Source: Candidatus Aegiribacteria sp.
Lineage (GTDB): Bacteria; Fermentibacterota; Fermentibacteria; Fermentibacterales; JCC-6
Reading direction: 5' to 3'
DNA length: 13,469 bases
Assembly (NCBI GenBank): GCA_030600975.1
Contig: JAUVUL010000006.1
Coordinates: 1-13,469, forward strand
Shown: positions 1 to 6,271 of the stretch, piece after piece
Position numbering within the stretch: position 1 is the stretch's first letter
How the letters are laid out: each line of letters opens with the position of its first letter
Translations under genes and position numbers: made by a program
Notes under the pieces: generated by a model
What the model was told of the DNA's origin: nothing
Seen by the model: the letters and a program-made list of their open reading frames with translations, nothing else
Databases searched by the model: none

Positions 1-623
1 AGAATAACCCAGGCGACGGTGGGAACAAGCCAGAACGGAAAGCACGTTATACGCTGCAGCCATCCCTTCCTCTTCCCGGACAGTAACAGGATCGGCCCAA
101 GCACTGCCAATTCCGGTCTGACGATGATTCCAAGACCTGAGAGAACAAGGGCTGCTTTCTCCCTGCCCCGGACATGCAGCAGGAGGCAGGCAACCACAAG
201 CAGACTGGCCAGAGAAGTCTCCATCCCCGAGCAGCTCCACCGCACCCACCAGGGGTTAAGGGCTAACAGAATTGGTGGGAAAAATGCGGCTTCCCGGGAA
301 AGCACTGACTTGGCAAGGCGGTAGAGCAGGAAGATGGTCAGAACTCCTGCCAGGCAGGAAAGAAGCCTTGCCGTGGCCAGACCACCTGTCCCCAGTCGGT
401 AAGTTACTGCAAGAAGCGTTGCCCAGGCCGGGCTGGTGCATGAATACAGAGGACCGTAGGCGGGGTCAAAAGAGAGGCCGTGTCCTGTAGCGAGGTTTCT
501 TGCGTAGGTAAGATGGATGTAAGTATCATCGATGGCGTACCCTGTGCCCAACCACACTCCGAGGAACCAGATCAGACACAGCAGGATTATTACGGTGACT
601 TGCCGGGACAATAGACGCTCCAT
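1..623 (-). CDS. GT-C-type glycosyltransferase-like membrane protein (N-terminal part)
   Basis: The frame is open from the ATG at 623 to the left window edge, giving 207 visible codons with no stop; the C-terminus is outside the window. The start is firm because an in-frame TAA lies one codon upstream (627-629). Residues about 9-29 form a first membrane helix. It is followed by a short loop with an acidic pair (Asp32-Asp33) in the context AIDDTYIHLTYARNLATGHG. Further hydrophobic segments lie around residues 75-105, 115-125, 135-150 and 165-205. A first periplasmic loop with DD-x-Y and a downstream R-N-L is the pattern of GT-C fold, polyprenyl-phosphate-sugar-dependent transferases of the ArnT/PMT/DUF2029 kind. 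The likely role is therefore sugar transfer onto lipid or protein at the outer face of the inner membrane. The exact donor and acceptor cannot be read. By eye it is somewhat richer in G+C than neighbouring genes. Confidence 0.8.
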   Translation of the reverse strand, partial: MERLLSRQVTVIILLCLIWFLGVWLGTGYAIDDTYIHLTYARNLATGHGLSFDPAYGPLYSCTSPAWATLLAVTYRLGTGGLATARLLSCLAGVLTIFLLYRLAKSVLSREAAFFPPILLALNPWWVRWSCSGMETSLASLLVVACLLLHVRGREKAALVLSGLGIIVRPELAVLGPILLLSGKRKGWLQRITCFPFWLVPTVAWVI

Positions 624-626
624 TGG

Positions 627-847
627 TTAATCCAGCAATCCATCCAGCTTTGCACCATCCTCACCATACTGGTGTAAACCTCCACGGGGCCTCATGCCCA
701 ATTCTACTCCACCTCTCCGTCCTGCAAGGTACTCCAATGCATTCTGTCCTGCGTAAATTTCATCCAGTATTATCAGCCATCGTTCAAAATCGACAATACC
801 GTTGGCAGACTTGTTTCGTCAATGCTCTCAGGTCTTGTATTTACCAT
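627..847 (-). pseudogene. Possible decayed or frameshifted small coding sequence upstream of the glycosyltransferase gene
   Basis: The 305 bases between the glycosyltransferase start and the leader ORF at 929 contain no clean gene. The minus strand has two overlapping frames that look protein-like. An ATG at 847 opens a 24-codon frame (beginning MVNTRPESIDETSLPT) that stops at 773-775. A second frame, open from 818 to a TAA at 627-629, encodes 63 residues including FERWLIILDEIYAGQNALEY and GGVELGMRPRGGLHQYGED, but it has no ATG or GTG at its beginning. The second frame ends one codon before the glycosyltransferase ATG and lies in the same frame. A one-base shift in 775-818 would join the two into a protein of about 70 residues. 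There is no clear ribosome site before 847. No family was recognised. It may be a gene remnant, a sequencing indel or chance. Confidence 0.3.
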
Positions 848-928
848 ATTATCACAATTAACCTATCAAGCCCCTGGACATCAACATTTCACTCATCCAT
901 CTTATATTATGGTTTCTATGGAGGATAA

Positions 929-988
929 ATGAACAAACCCACCTTCAATGCTATCTTTGAGAATATATCCTGGAGTTCTGATGAGTAA
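929..988 (+). CDS. Putative 19-residue leader peptide
   Basis: A short ORF (MNKPTFNAIFENISWSSDE) starts with ATG at 929 behind a strong GGAGG at 920-924, four bases away. It ends with TAA at 986-988, so it overlaps the proposed Mut7-C start at 981 by eight bases. The arrangement suggests translational coupling: a ribosome ending at 988 could restart at 981. There is no run of one amino acid codon that would mark a classical attenuator. It could also be a chance ORF whose Shine-Dalgarno happens to look good. Confidence 0.35.
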   Translation: MNKPTFNAIFENISWSSDE

Positions 989-1772
989 AAATATCTCATC
1001 AGTGGGAAACGTAACCTTGCGAGTTTACGCTGAGCTGAATGATTTTCTACCGAAACACCGGAGATACAGGAGTTTCAGCTATCCACTGAATGGAGGCAAC
1101 TCCCTCAAACACCTCATAGAATCGGCGGGTATTCCACATACGGAAATAGAGCTTATACTTATTAACGGCAGCTCAGTTGGCCTGGAGGCAACTGTCAATG
1201 CGGAAGACAGAATAAGTGTATATCCCGTCTTCGAGAGTATTGATGTAACTCCCTTGATAGCTCTGCGTCCTGAACCATTAAGGAAAACTCGTTTCATCCT
1301 GGATGTTCACCTTGGTAAGCTTGCCCTGATACTCAGGCTTTTAGGATTTGATGTGAAGTTTCCGGGGGATATACCCGATGAAGAGCTTGCGCAGATGTCA
1401 GCAGATGAGAATAGAATACTCCTGACGAGGGATACCATGCTTCTCAAGCGGAATATCGTTACTCACGGATGCTATCTGCACAGTCAGGATCCTGAAGAAC
1501 AGGCAGCCGAAATACTTCAGCGACTTGACCTGAGGAATTCGGTAAAACCCTTTATGAGATGTCTTGATTGTGGTGCATTTCTTGAACCTGTCAGCAAGGA
1601 CAGGATCATGCACCGGCTTGAACCATTGACGAAGAAGTATTACAATGAATTCAGTATCTGCACTGATTGCGACAAGATCTACTGGAAAGGAAGTCATTAC
1701 GAACCACTGCTCCAACTCCTTGAACGTTTGAATGTCATTACCCCTGATAATGGAGAGAAGAGTGAAAACTGA
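981..1772 (+). CDS. Mut7-C RNase domain protein with N-terminal ubiquitin-like domain
   Basis: The 263-residue protein has three parts. Residues about 10-92 match the Ub-Mut7-C beta-grasp domain (start VTLRVYAELNDFL). Residues about 105-190 form the PIN-like Mut7-C core, with the conserved acidic positions in FILDVHLGKLA (Asp108) and ILLTRD (Asp151). A C-terminal zinc ribbon has Cys194/Cys197 and Cys227/Cys230. Mut7-C proteins are predicted RNases; the bacterial substrate is not established. The beta-grasp part lacks a C-terminal GlyGly, so it is not expected to be conjugated or thiocarboxylated. I chose ATG 981 because GGAG lies five bases upstream and the domain begins soon after. An in-frame ATG at 948 would add 11 residues but has no ribosome site. 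The gene follows a leader ORF with which it overlaps, and its TGA is directly followed by hemW. Confidence 0.85.
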   Translation: MSKNISSVGNVTLRVYAELNDFLPKHRRYRSFSYPLNGGNSLKHLIESAGIPHTEIELILINGSSVGLEATVNAEDRISVYPVFESIDVTPLIALRPEPLRKTRFILDVHLGKLALILRLLGFDVKFPGDIPDEELAQMSADENRILLTRDTMLLKRNIVTHGCYLHSQDPEEQAAEILQRLDLRNSVKPFMRCLDCGAFLEPVSKDRIMHRLEPLTKKYYNEFSICTDCDKIYWKGSHYEPLLQLLERLNVITPDNGEKSEN

Positions 1773-1787
1773 ATTCGAGGACTCACG

Positions 1788-2924
1788 CTGGAAATACTGA
1801 AAGACAAACCGTCAGGGCTGTATGTTCATATTCCTTTCTGCATCATGAAGTGCAACTACTGCTCGTTCTACTCAATCAGTGCAGATGAGGATACCCGCAG
1901 CCATTTCGGTAATGTTCTTCTGTCCGAACTCAGAACAAGAGTGAGCGGTAGAATAATAAAGACCATCTATGCGGGAGGCGGCACCCCCACGCTTCTTCCT
2001 CCAGAATTCTGGAAGGGATTTCTTGCCGAGGCAGGTGAGACAGCTGATGTATCTCATGTGGCTGAGTATACCATCGAGACCAATCCCGGTGCTGTTACGG
2101 AAAGGGAGCTTCACCTGTTACGGGAGACGGGTTTCAACAGATTGAGCCTCGGTGTCCAGTCCTTCAATGATACCTTACTTGAAACACTTGGAAGAATACA
2201 TAGTTCGGACCAGGCAATCGATATTTTCAGGAGTGCAAGGAAGGCTGGATTTCGAAATATATCAATCGATCTTATGTACGGTGTTCCCGGACAGACTTTG
2301 ATGGAGTGGATAACAGATCTGGAGCATATTGAAGAACTGGCCCCGGAACATGTGTCCTGCTATGAGCTTTCAGTGATAGAAGGAACTCCAATATACAAGT
2401 CCATAAATGACGGAGTACTTTCAAAACCCGACGAGGAAGCCTGTCGGGATATGTACTTCGCTGCAGATGAGATTCTGACTCGAATTGGTTATAGCCACTA
2501 CGAAGTCTCAAACTACGCCCGGGGTAAAAGCTATATTTCCAGGCATAACAGCTCCTACTGGAACAGAACTCCATACATAGGACTCGGCCCCTCTGCGCAC
2601 AGTTTCGATGGGACAGTAACAAGGAGCTGGAATGTGTCTTCTCTTGATGAATACATCGAAAGGATGAGACACGGACAGTCACCGACGGTTGACAGCGAAG
2701 TTATTACAGCGGGGCAAACAGTCCTTGAAATGATAATGCTTGGACTGCGCTGCAGCACAGGCATTGACCTGAAGAAGATTGAAACTGAAACAGGGACTCG
2801 CATTAACAGAGACTATCTGAATACCATGATAAAAAACAATAGAGTCCTGCTATCAGGAACGAGGCTGGTTCCCACTGCAGAAGGTATGCTCTACGCTGAT
2901 GGGGATTCGGTGAATCTCATCTGA
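1788..2924 (+). CDS. hemW: HemW-type radical SAM heme chaperone
   Basis: Radical SAM protein of the HemW/HemN-like family. HemW binds heme and delivers it to respiratory enzymes; older annotations call it oxygen-independent coproporphyrinogen oxidase. Seen: GLYVHIPFC leading into C-x3-C-x2-C-x-F (Cys18, 22, 25 counted from 1788), the HemW form of the 4Fe-4S loop. Also seen are GGGTPTLLP at about 63-71, LSLGVQSFND, DLMYGVPGQT, YEVSNYA and a HemN_C-type C-terminus. Length from 1788 is 378 residues, normal for HemW. The start is uncertain. The first ATG (1845) lies inside the cluster motif, and between the upstream in-frame TGA (1770-1772) and 1845 there is no ATG, GTG or TTG. I give the CTG at 1788, which has GAGG seven bases upstream. 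The alternative is a GTG at 1762 with a one-base frameshift (see findings). Confidence 0.85.
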   Translation: MEILKDKPSGLYVHIPFCIMKCNYCSFYSISADEDTRSHFGNVLLSELRTRVSGRIIKTIYAGGGTPTLLPPEFWKGFLAEAGETADVSHVAEYTIETNPGAVTERELHLLRETGFNRLSLGVQSFNDTLLETLGRIHSSDQAIDIFRSARKAGFRNISIDLMYGVPGQTLMEWITDLEHIEELAPEHVSCYELSVIEGTPIYKSINDGVLSKPDEEACRDMYFAADEILTRIGYSHYEVSNYARGKSYISRHNSSYWNRTPYIGLGPSAHSFDGTVTRSWNVSSLDEYIERMRHGQSPTVDSEVITAGQTVLEMIMLGLRCSTGIDLKKIETETGTRINRDYLNTMIKNNRVLLSGTRLVPTAEGMLYADGDSVNLI

Positions 2925-2938
2925 CAGGCATCGCTAGT

Positions 2939-2967
2939 TTGACTAATTTCCGATGAAACTGCATAAT
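2939..2967 (+). promoter_or_regulatory. Sigma70-like promoter of the tRNA-Arg gene
   Basis: TTGACT at 2939-2944 and CATAAT at 2962-2967 are separated by exactly 17 bases; each matches five of six consensus positions. The expected transcription start lies near 2974, a few bases before the mature tRNA end at 2981. This supports independent transcription of the tRNA rather than read-through from hemW. Confidence 0.6.
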
Positions 2968-2980
2968 TGCTCTCTCCGGT

Positions 2981-3057
2981 GCCCCCGTAGCTCAGCAGGA
3001 TAGAGCGGCGGTTTCCTAAACCGTAGGCCACACGTTCGAGTCGTGTCGGGGGCACCA
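2981..3057 (+). tRNA. tRNA-Arg (anticodon CCT)
   Basis: A complete cloverleaf can be folded. The acceptor stem is GCCCCCG with CGGGGGC (3047-3053). The D stem is GCTC with GAGC. The anticodon stem is GCGGT with ACCGT around the loop TTCCTAA, giving anticodon CCT (reads AGG). The T stem is ACACG with CGTGT around TTCGAGT. The discriminator is A and CCA is encoded (3055-3057). A short T run follows immediately (3058-3062), which may help termination although no separate hairpin is seen. Confidence 0.97.
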
Positions 3058-3063
3058 TTTTTG

Positions 3064-3120
3064 GGCTCTACACCATTAACAGGGGCACCTATCCAATCTA
3101 AGCACATAAGGCTCTGACCC
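3064..3120 (+). repeat. Diverged intergenic direct repeat, copy A
   Basis: These 57 bases align without gaps to 5780-5836 at 44 of 57 positions; 11 of the 13 differences are transitions. Shared blocks include GGCTCTA, CCATTAA, CTAAGCA and GCTCTGAC. Copy A begins seven bases after the tRNA-Arg CCA end. It is not coding. It could be the decayed end of a mobile or REP-like element. Confidence 0.6.
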
Positions 3121-3210
3121 TTAATCTATAGTTTGCGAAGTTTCTGAATCCATACGCTCTTCTGACTATCATCTTCATCTTGTTGTGCATTTCAGTGTTC
3201 TAATCGTCCA

Positions 3211-3238
3211 GAGAGTTCGAATCCCGTTTGGGGTGGCA
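3211..3238 (+). other. tRNA 3'-end-like fragment
   Basis: TTCGAAT at 3216-3222 is followed by exactly 16 bases to an apparent GCA end. That is the spacing from a T loop to the CCA end of a tRNA (5 + 7 + 1 + 3). TTCTAA upstream (3198-3203) recalls a tRNA-Arg(TCT) anticodon loop. However, the T stem does not pair well (GAGAG against CCCGT), the distance between the loops is about three bases short and no 5' half is visible, so this is not a functional tRNA. It may be a decayed tRNA or an attachment-site scar. The remaining bases from 3121 to 3274 show nothing else I can support. Confidence 0.25.
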
Positions 3239-3274
3239 GTTTTTACGATCTCGAGAGCTATATCAGAATATCTC

Positions 3275-3763
3275 TCATGGGATCAGGCTATACGTGTCCG
3301 ATGTGACAAAGCCCACTGGAATGACGAGCGGATACCATCCTGGATCATATGGTTCAGATGGATATGTTGACGTTACATCAATTATTATGGTGTCGTTTGA
3401 TGCGGAAATCTCGTATGCATTGAAATTTCTCTGTCCAAGCTCCTCGTTAAGAATGAGGAGTTTACCTCCCTCCGGAAAGAGCGTTTCAAGTCTGGGTGTA
3501 TCTTCTCCATGATAGGAGATACTTTCAAATACTGAATCCAGCATTTCCGGTGATTCGACAATATAGAAGTGGTCTGGTGAATACTCTCGTGGTACAAGAT
3601 ATATCTTACATACATAGCAGCCGTTATCGTAATACTCCTCAATGAATGAGCCTACCGACTTCCTATACTGGTCATATATGTACTCGGGATCTGAACTCCC
3701 GAAAATGCATGCTGCTGTGAGGAGTAAGAACATTGCGACCATCAAAGTGAGGAATTGCTTCAC
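3275..3763 (-). CDS. Small predicted lipoprotein of unknown function
   Basis: The GTG start at 3763 is chosen because GGAGG lies six bases upstream; an ATG 17 codons earlier (3814) would put a charged, non-signal stretch before the signal peptide. The 162-residue product starts MKQFLTLMVAMFLLLTAAC, a lipoprotein signal with the modified cysteine at residue 19. The lipobox T-A-A-C has threonine at -3, which is less usual but known. The mature part is acidic and contains a C-x2-C pair in NGCYVCKIY, which could form a disulfide or bind metal. No family was recognised. It points away from the propeller gene, with 251 bases between the two starts. A periplasmic, membrane-anchored location is inferred from the signal only. 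Confidence 0.7.
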   Translation of the reverse strand: MKQFLTLMVAMFLLLTAACIFGSSDPEYIYDQYRKSVGSFIEEYYDNGCYVCKIYLVPREYSPDHFYIVESPEMLDSVFESISYHGEDTPRLETLFPEGGKLLILNEELGQRNFNAYEISASNDTIIIDVTSTYPSEPYDPGWYPLVIPVGFVTSDTYSLIP

Positions 3764-3973
3764 CGGTACCCTCCCATCCTTGATTAAAATGTATGTGCCA
3801 ATTGAGAACGTCAAGCAGGATTATTTGACTGACGGCAAAGTCGACCTCACTGCGATGATTCTGAAAGCATCCACTACGGGGTCGCAGAATTGCGAACAGC
3901 TGAGTGTATTATTGACTCCAGTGATGGTCGCTGATATGATCATATAGCACACATCGATATGGATGAATCAGTG

Positions 3974-4007
3974 TCCATTGAATCACTGTCGTACCAGTGA
4001 ATGGAGG
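3974..4007 (+). promoter_or_regulatory. Hairpin overlapping the ribosome binding site of the propeller gene
   Basis: TCACTG (3983-3988) pairs with CAGTGA (3995-4000) around a six-base loop. TCCAT (3974-3978) extends the stem by pairing with ATGGA (4001-4005), leaving a four-base bulge TGAA on the left side. The Shine-Dalgarno GGAGG is 4003-4007, so three of its five bases are in the stem. The structure could limit translation initiation at 4015. Confidence 0.4.
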
Positions 4008-4014
4008 ACTGATC

Positions 4015-5706
4015 ATGATTGAAACTCTCCTTGCAGTAATACTGATCTCCACCACCAATCTTACAATCACAGAACCTGTTGACGGAGTGATCTACGACGG
4101 CGACTGGCTCACCGTCAGGGCCATTGTTGAGAACGACAACGAGCTGCCCGATTCAGTTCACTACTCACTCAACAGCCAGCCTGTGATACAGATCCCCCGG
4201 CTGAATACCGACTGGTATACATACATGCAGAACGACCTTCATCATGGCTTTTCAGAGTCACCTGCTCCGATGGACAACACAATACTCTGGACTGCGTCGG
4301 TCACCGGAGATTGGCATGAGTTCCCCACACCGGTAATTGTAAATGGAATTGTCTATTATCCCTCCAACGCGGGCACTGATTCCCTCTATGCCCTGAATGC
4401 CGCCACAGGTGAACTGATATGGAAGTACCACACTGGTATGACAGATGATGCAGTTACAGTTAAGGATGGTTTCCTGTACACAGCAAGCGATTCATTATGG
4501 TGCCTGGATGCTTTAACCGGTGAGAGGATCTGGGCCACTGGTGCTGCCAATTGGAAAGGAAGCACACCTGCAGTAGTTGACGGTATGGTGTATTGTGGGA
4601 GGAATGATGCGCCTCTGCTGAGAAGATCCTTTGCCTATTGCTTTGATGCAGCAACAGGTATGGAAATATGGATGGATACACTCTCCGGTGGAATGGCTAG
4701 CTGCATGACAGTCTGGAACGGCATGGTATTTATTCCAACATTCATAGATAATCAAGAGACTCCTTTGTATGCCCTGGATGCAAATACGGGCTCGATCATC
4801 TGGGAAAACACCGATAGCTATGAAGGCTACTGGGACTCATCTCCGGTTGTTGTGGACAATGTTATCTACATCAGCGGTCAGGATGGCAGAACACGGGCAA
4901 TTGATGCAATAACAGGGACTACAATCTGGGAGGTTGATATTACTCTTATGCACTTCATAGCAGCAACTCCTGCTTATCACGATGGCAGGCTCTTCTTTGC
5001 AGATCAGGTGGATACATATCACTGTCTTGATGCCGGCACCGGTAGCACCATCTGGTCGGTACCAGGCGTGCAGCACGGCTCTTCAGGCATTGCCGATGGG
5101 ATTGTTTTCTATGGGGAATTTTATAACCCGGATCTTGCCAGAGTTATTGCTTTGGACTGCGACACCGGGGAAGAGATCTGGTCTTACACAACCGGCGGTG
5201 AAACTATCTTCTCCAGCCCGGCCATCACGGACGGTGTTGTTTACATTGCCGGAATGGATTGGAACCTCTATGCCTTCGGTACCGGTCTGAAGTACACATA
5301 CCGTGATGATCTCTTCGCAGAGGTAGGCTCCAACGAACTCATAGTCACTGCATTCGATGGTGGCGTTGCCGTTGCAGCAGATACCATAAACTTCACAGTC
5401 ACTCAAACTGGTATCACCCTGGAACCTTCCAGCAGGCTTGGTCTATGTGCCAGCCCGAATCCCTTCCGCTCCACTGCATCCATCTCATTTGAGCTTTGCG
5501 AACCGGGATACACTTCGATTATAGTGTTTGACCTTTCAGGCAGGATTGTCTGCACCTTGGATGAGTCGGATATTGGAGCCGGACAGCACTCCTACGTCTG
5601 GGACGGCAGGAGCCAGAGCGGAGAAGTTGTTGCTTCCGGATTGTATATCTGCAGAATACAGTCTGGTGCGATCTCTGAGACAACAAGGGTTTGTCGTCTG
5701 AGATAA
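4015..5706 (+). CDS. Secreted PQQ-like beta-propeller protein with FlgD/T9SS-type C-terminal domain
   Basis: ATG 4015 has GGAGG seven bases upstream and opens a 563-residue protein. The N-terminus (MIETLLAVILISTTN) is a short signal-like helix. Residues about 17-75 read as the first half of an Ig-like domain. Residues about 90-421 contain seven or eight PQQ-type blade repeats with the signature LYALNAATGELIW: LWCLDALTGERIW, YCFDAATGMEIW, LYALDANTGSIIW, RAIDAITGTTIW, HCLDAGTGSTIW and VIALDCDTGEEIW. Residues about 428-460 complete an Ig-like fold. Residues from about 480 (SPNPFRSTASISFEL) to the end resemble FlgD-Ig/T9SS type A C-terminal domains, with a terminal GLYICRIQSG strand. These C-termini serve as anchoring or secretion signals in FCB bacteria. 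No enzymatic residues are evident, so a structural or binding role outside the inner membrane is likely. Confidence 0.85.
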   Translation: MIETLLAVILISTTNLTITEPVDGVIYDGDWLTVRAIVENDNELPDSVHYSLNSQPVIQIPRLNTDWYTYMQNDLHHGFSESPAPMDNTILWTASVTGDWHEFPTPVIVNGIVYYPSNAGTDSLYALNAATGELIWKYHTGMTDDAVTVKDGFLYTASDSLWCLDALTGERIWATGAANWKGSTPAVVDGMVYCGRNDAPLLRRSFAYCFDAATGMEIWMDTLSGGMASCMTVWNGMVFIPTFIDNQETPLYALDANTGSIIWENTDSYEGYWDSSPVVVDNVIYISGQDGRTRAIDAITGTTIWEVDITLMHFIAATPAYHDGRLFFADQVDTYHCLDAGTGSTIWSVPGVQHGSSGIADGIVFYGEFYNPDLARVIALDCDTGEEIWSYTTGGETIFSSPAITDGVVYIAGMDWNLYAFGTGLKYTYRDDLFAEVGSNELIVTAFDGGVAVAADTINFTVTQTGITLEPSSRLGLCASPNPFRSTASISFELCEPGYTSIIVFDLSGRIVCTLDESDIGAGQHSYVWDGRSQSGEVVASGLYICRIQSGAISETTRVCRLR

Positions 5707-5779
5707 GATTCATCCGAGGATCGATACTGAAGTTCGAAATTTGTCCACCAGGGGGTAGTATAACCAGAACGAAGGGGCT

Positions 5780-5836
5780 GGCTCTATACCATTAATGTGG
5801 GTACTTGTCCGAACTAAGCATGTAAAGCTCTGACTC
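5780..5836 (+). repeat. Diverged intergenic direct repeat, copy B
   Basis: Second copy of the 57-base element at 3064-3120 (44/57 identical, mostly transition differences, no gaps). It lies 73 bases after the propeller gene stop and 94 bases before the next start. The bases around it (5707-5779 and 5837-5914) show no gene. Confidence 0.6.
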
Positions 5837-5930
5837 ACACCGAATACTCATCTGTTACCGTTCAAATATCTTGATTATATCTATCACAACTGTAAAAACT
5901 GCTTGTTCGAAATAGAGGGGATTGTTTACC

Positions 5931-6218
5931 ATGCCTTTGTTTGGAAAAAGGAAAGTATCGTGTCCTGCAGGTAAATGGACGACTCTGATCTCGAATTTCG
6001 GGACAGGTATGCCGAAAACATTCACCATAGCTTTTCATACGGAATCCCGTGGAGAAATATCCGGAGAATTCCTTGAGAAGAAATACACCTGGATTTTTCC
6101 CCAGAGACCTGTTCGAGGTGCGCTGGTACCTTTAATGGAGTTCAACAGGGAATGGATAAACGGAATCTATATAGTGAAAGTGAAACCTGATATCGATCTG
6201 GTCGCAGAGTTCAAATAA
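5931..6218 (+). CDS. Hypothetical 95-residue protein
   Basis: ATG 5931 follows GAGGGG (5915-5920) by ten bases; a TTG at 5922 in the same frame is too close to that site. The product starts MPLFGKRKVSCPAGKWTTLI, has no signal peptide or membrane segment, and alternates polar and hydrophobic residues as in a small all-beta domain. It has a single cysteine (Cys11), several Trp/Phe and conserved-looking turns (NFGTGMPKTFTIAF, WINGIYIVKV). I cannot assign a family. The spacing to the dehydrogenase start is 53 bases on the same strand, so co-transcription is possible. Confidence 0.65.
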   Translation: MPLFGKRKVSCPAGKWTTLISNFGTGMPKTFTIAFHTESRGEISGEFLEKKYTWIFPQRPVRGALVPLMEFNREWINGIYIVKVKPDIDLVAEFK

Positions 6219-6271
6219 CCTGTTTGTTGAATGATTATCCGGTTTGGTAAACCTGGAAGTGAGGGTACATT

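Noticed and set aside
19..324. Plus-strand open frame inside the glycosyltransferase region
   Set aside because: It is antisense to a clear membrane-protein frame that runs to the window edge.
623..928. Plus-strand 101-codon open frame in the gap before the leader ORF
   Set aside because: It starts within the glycosyltransferase start region, has no ribosome site, and its composition (His/Pro/Ser rich) is that of a complement of coding-like minus-strand sequence.
3642..3947. Plus-strand 101-codon frame overlapping the lipoprotein gene and the divergent gap
   Set aside because: Most of it is antisense to the lipoprotein; no ribosome site and no recognisable motif in the remainder.
6238..6260. 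Small hairpin GGTTT/AAACC before the dehydrogenase gene as a terminator
   Set aside because: Only five base pairs and no following T run.
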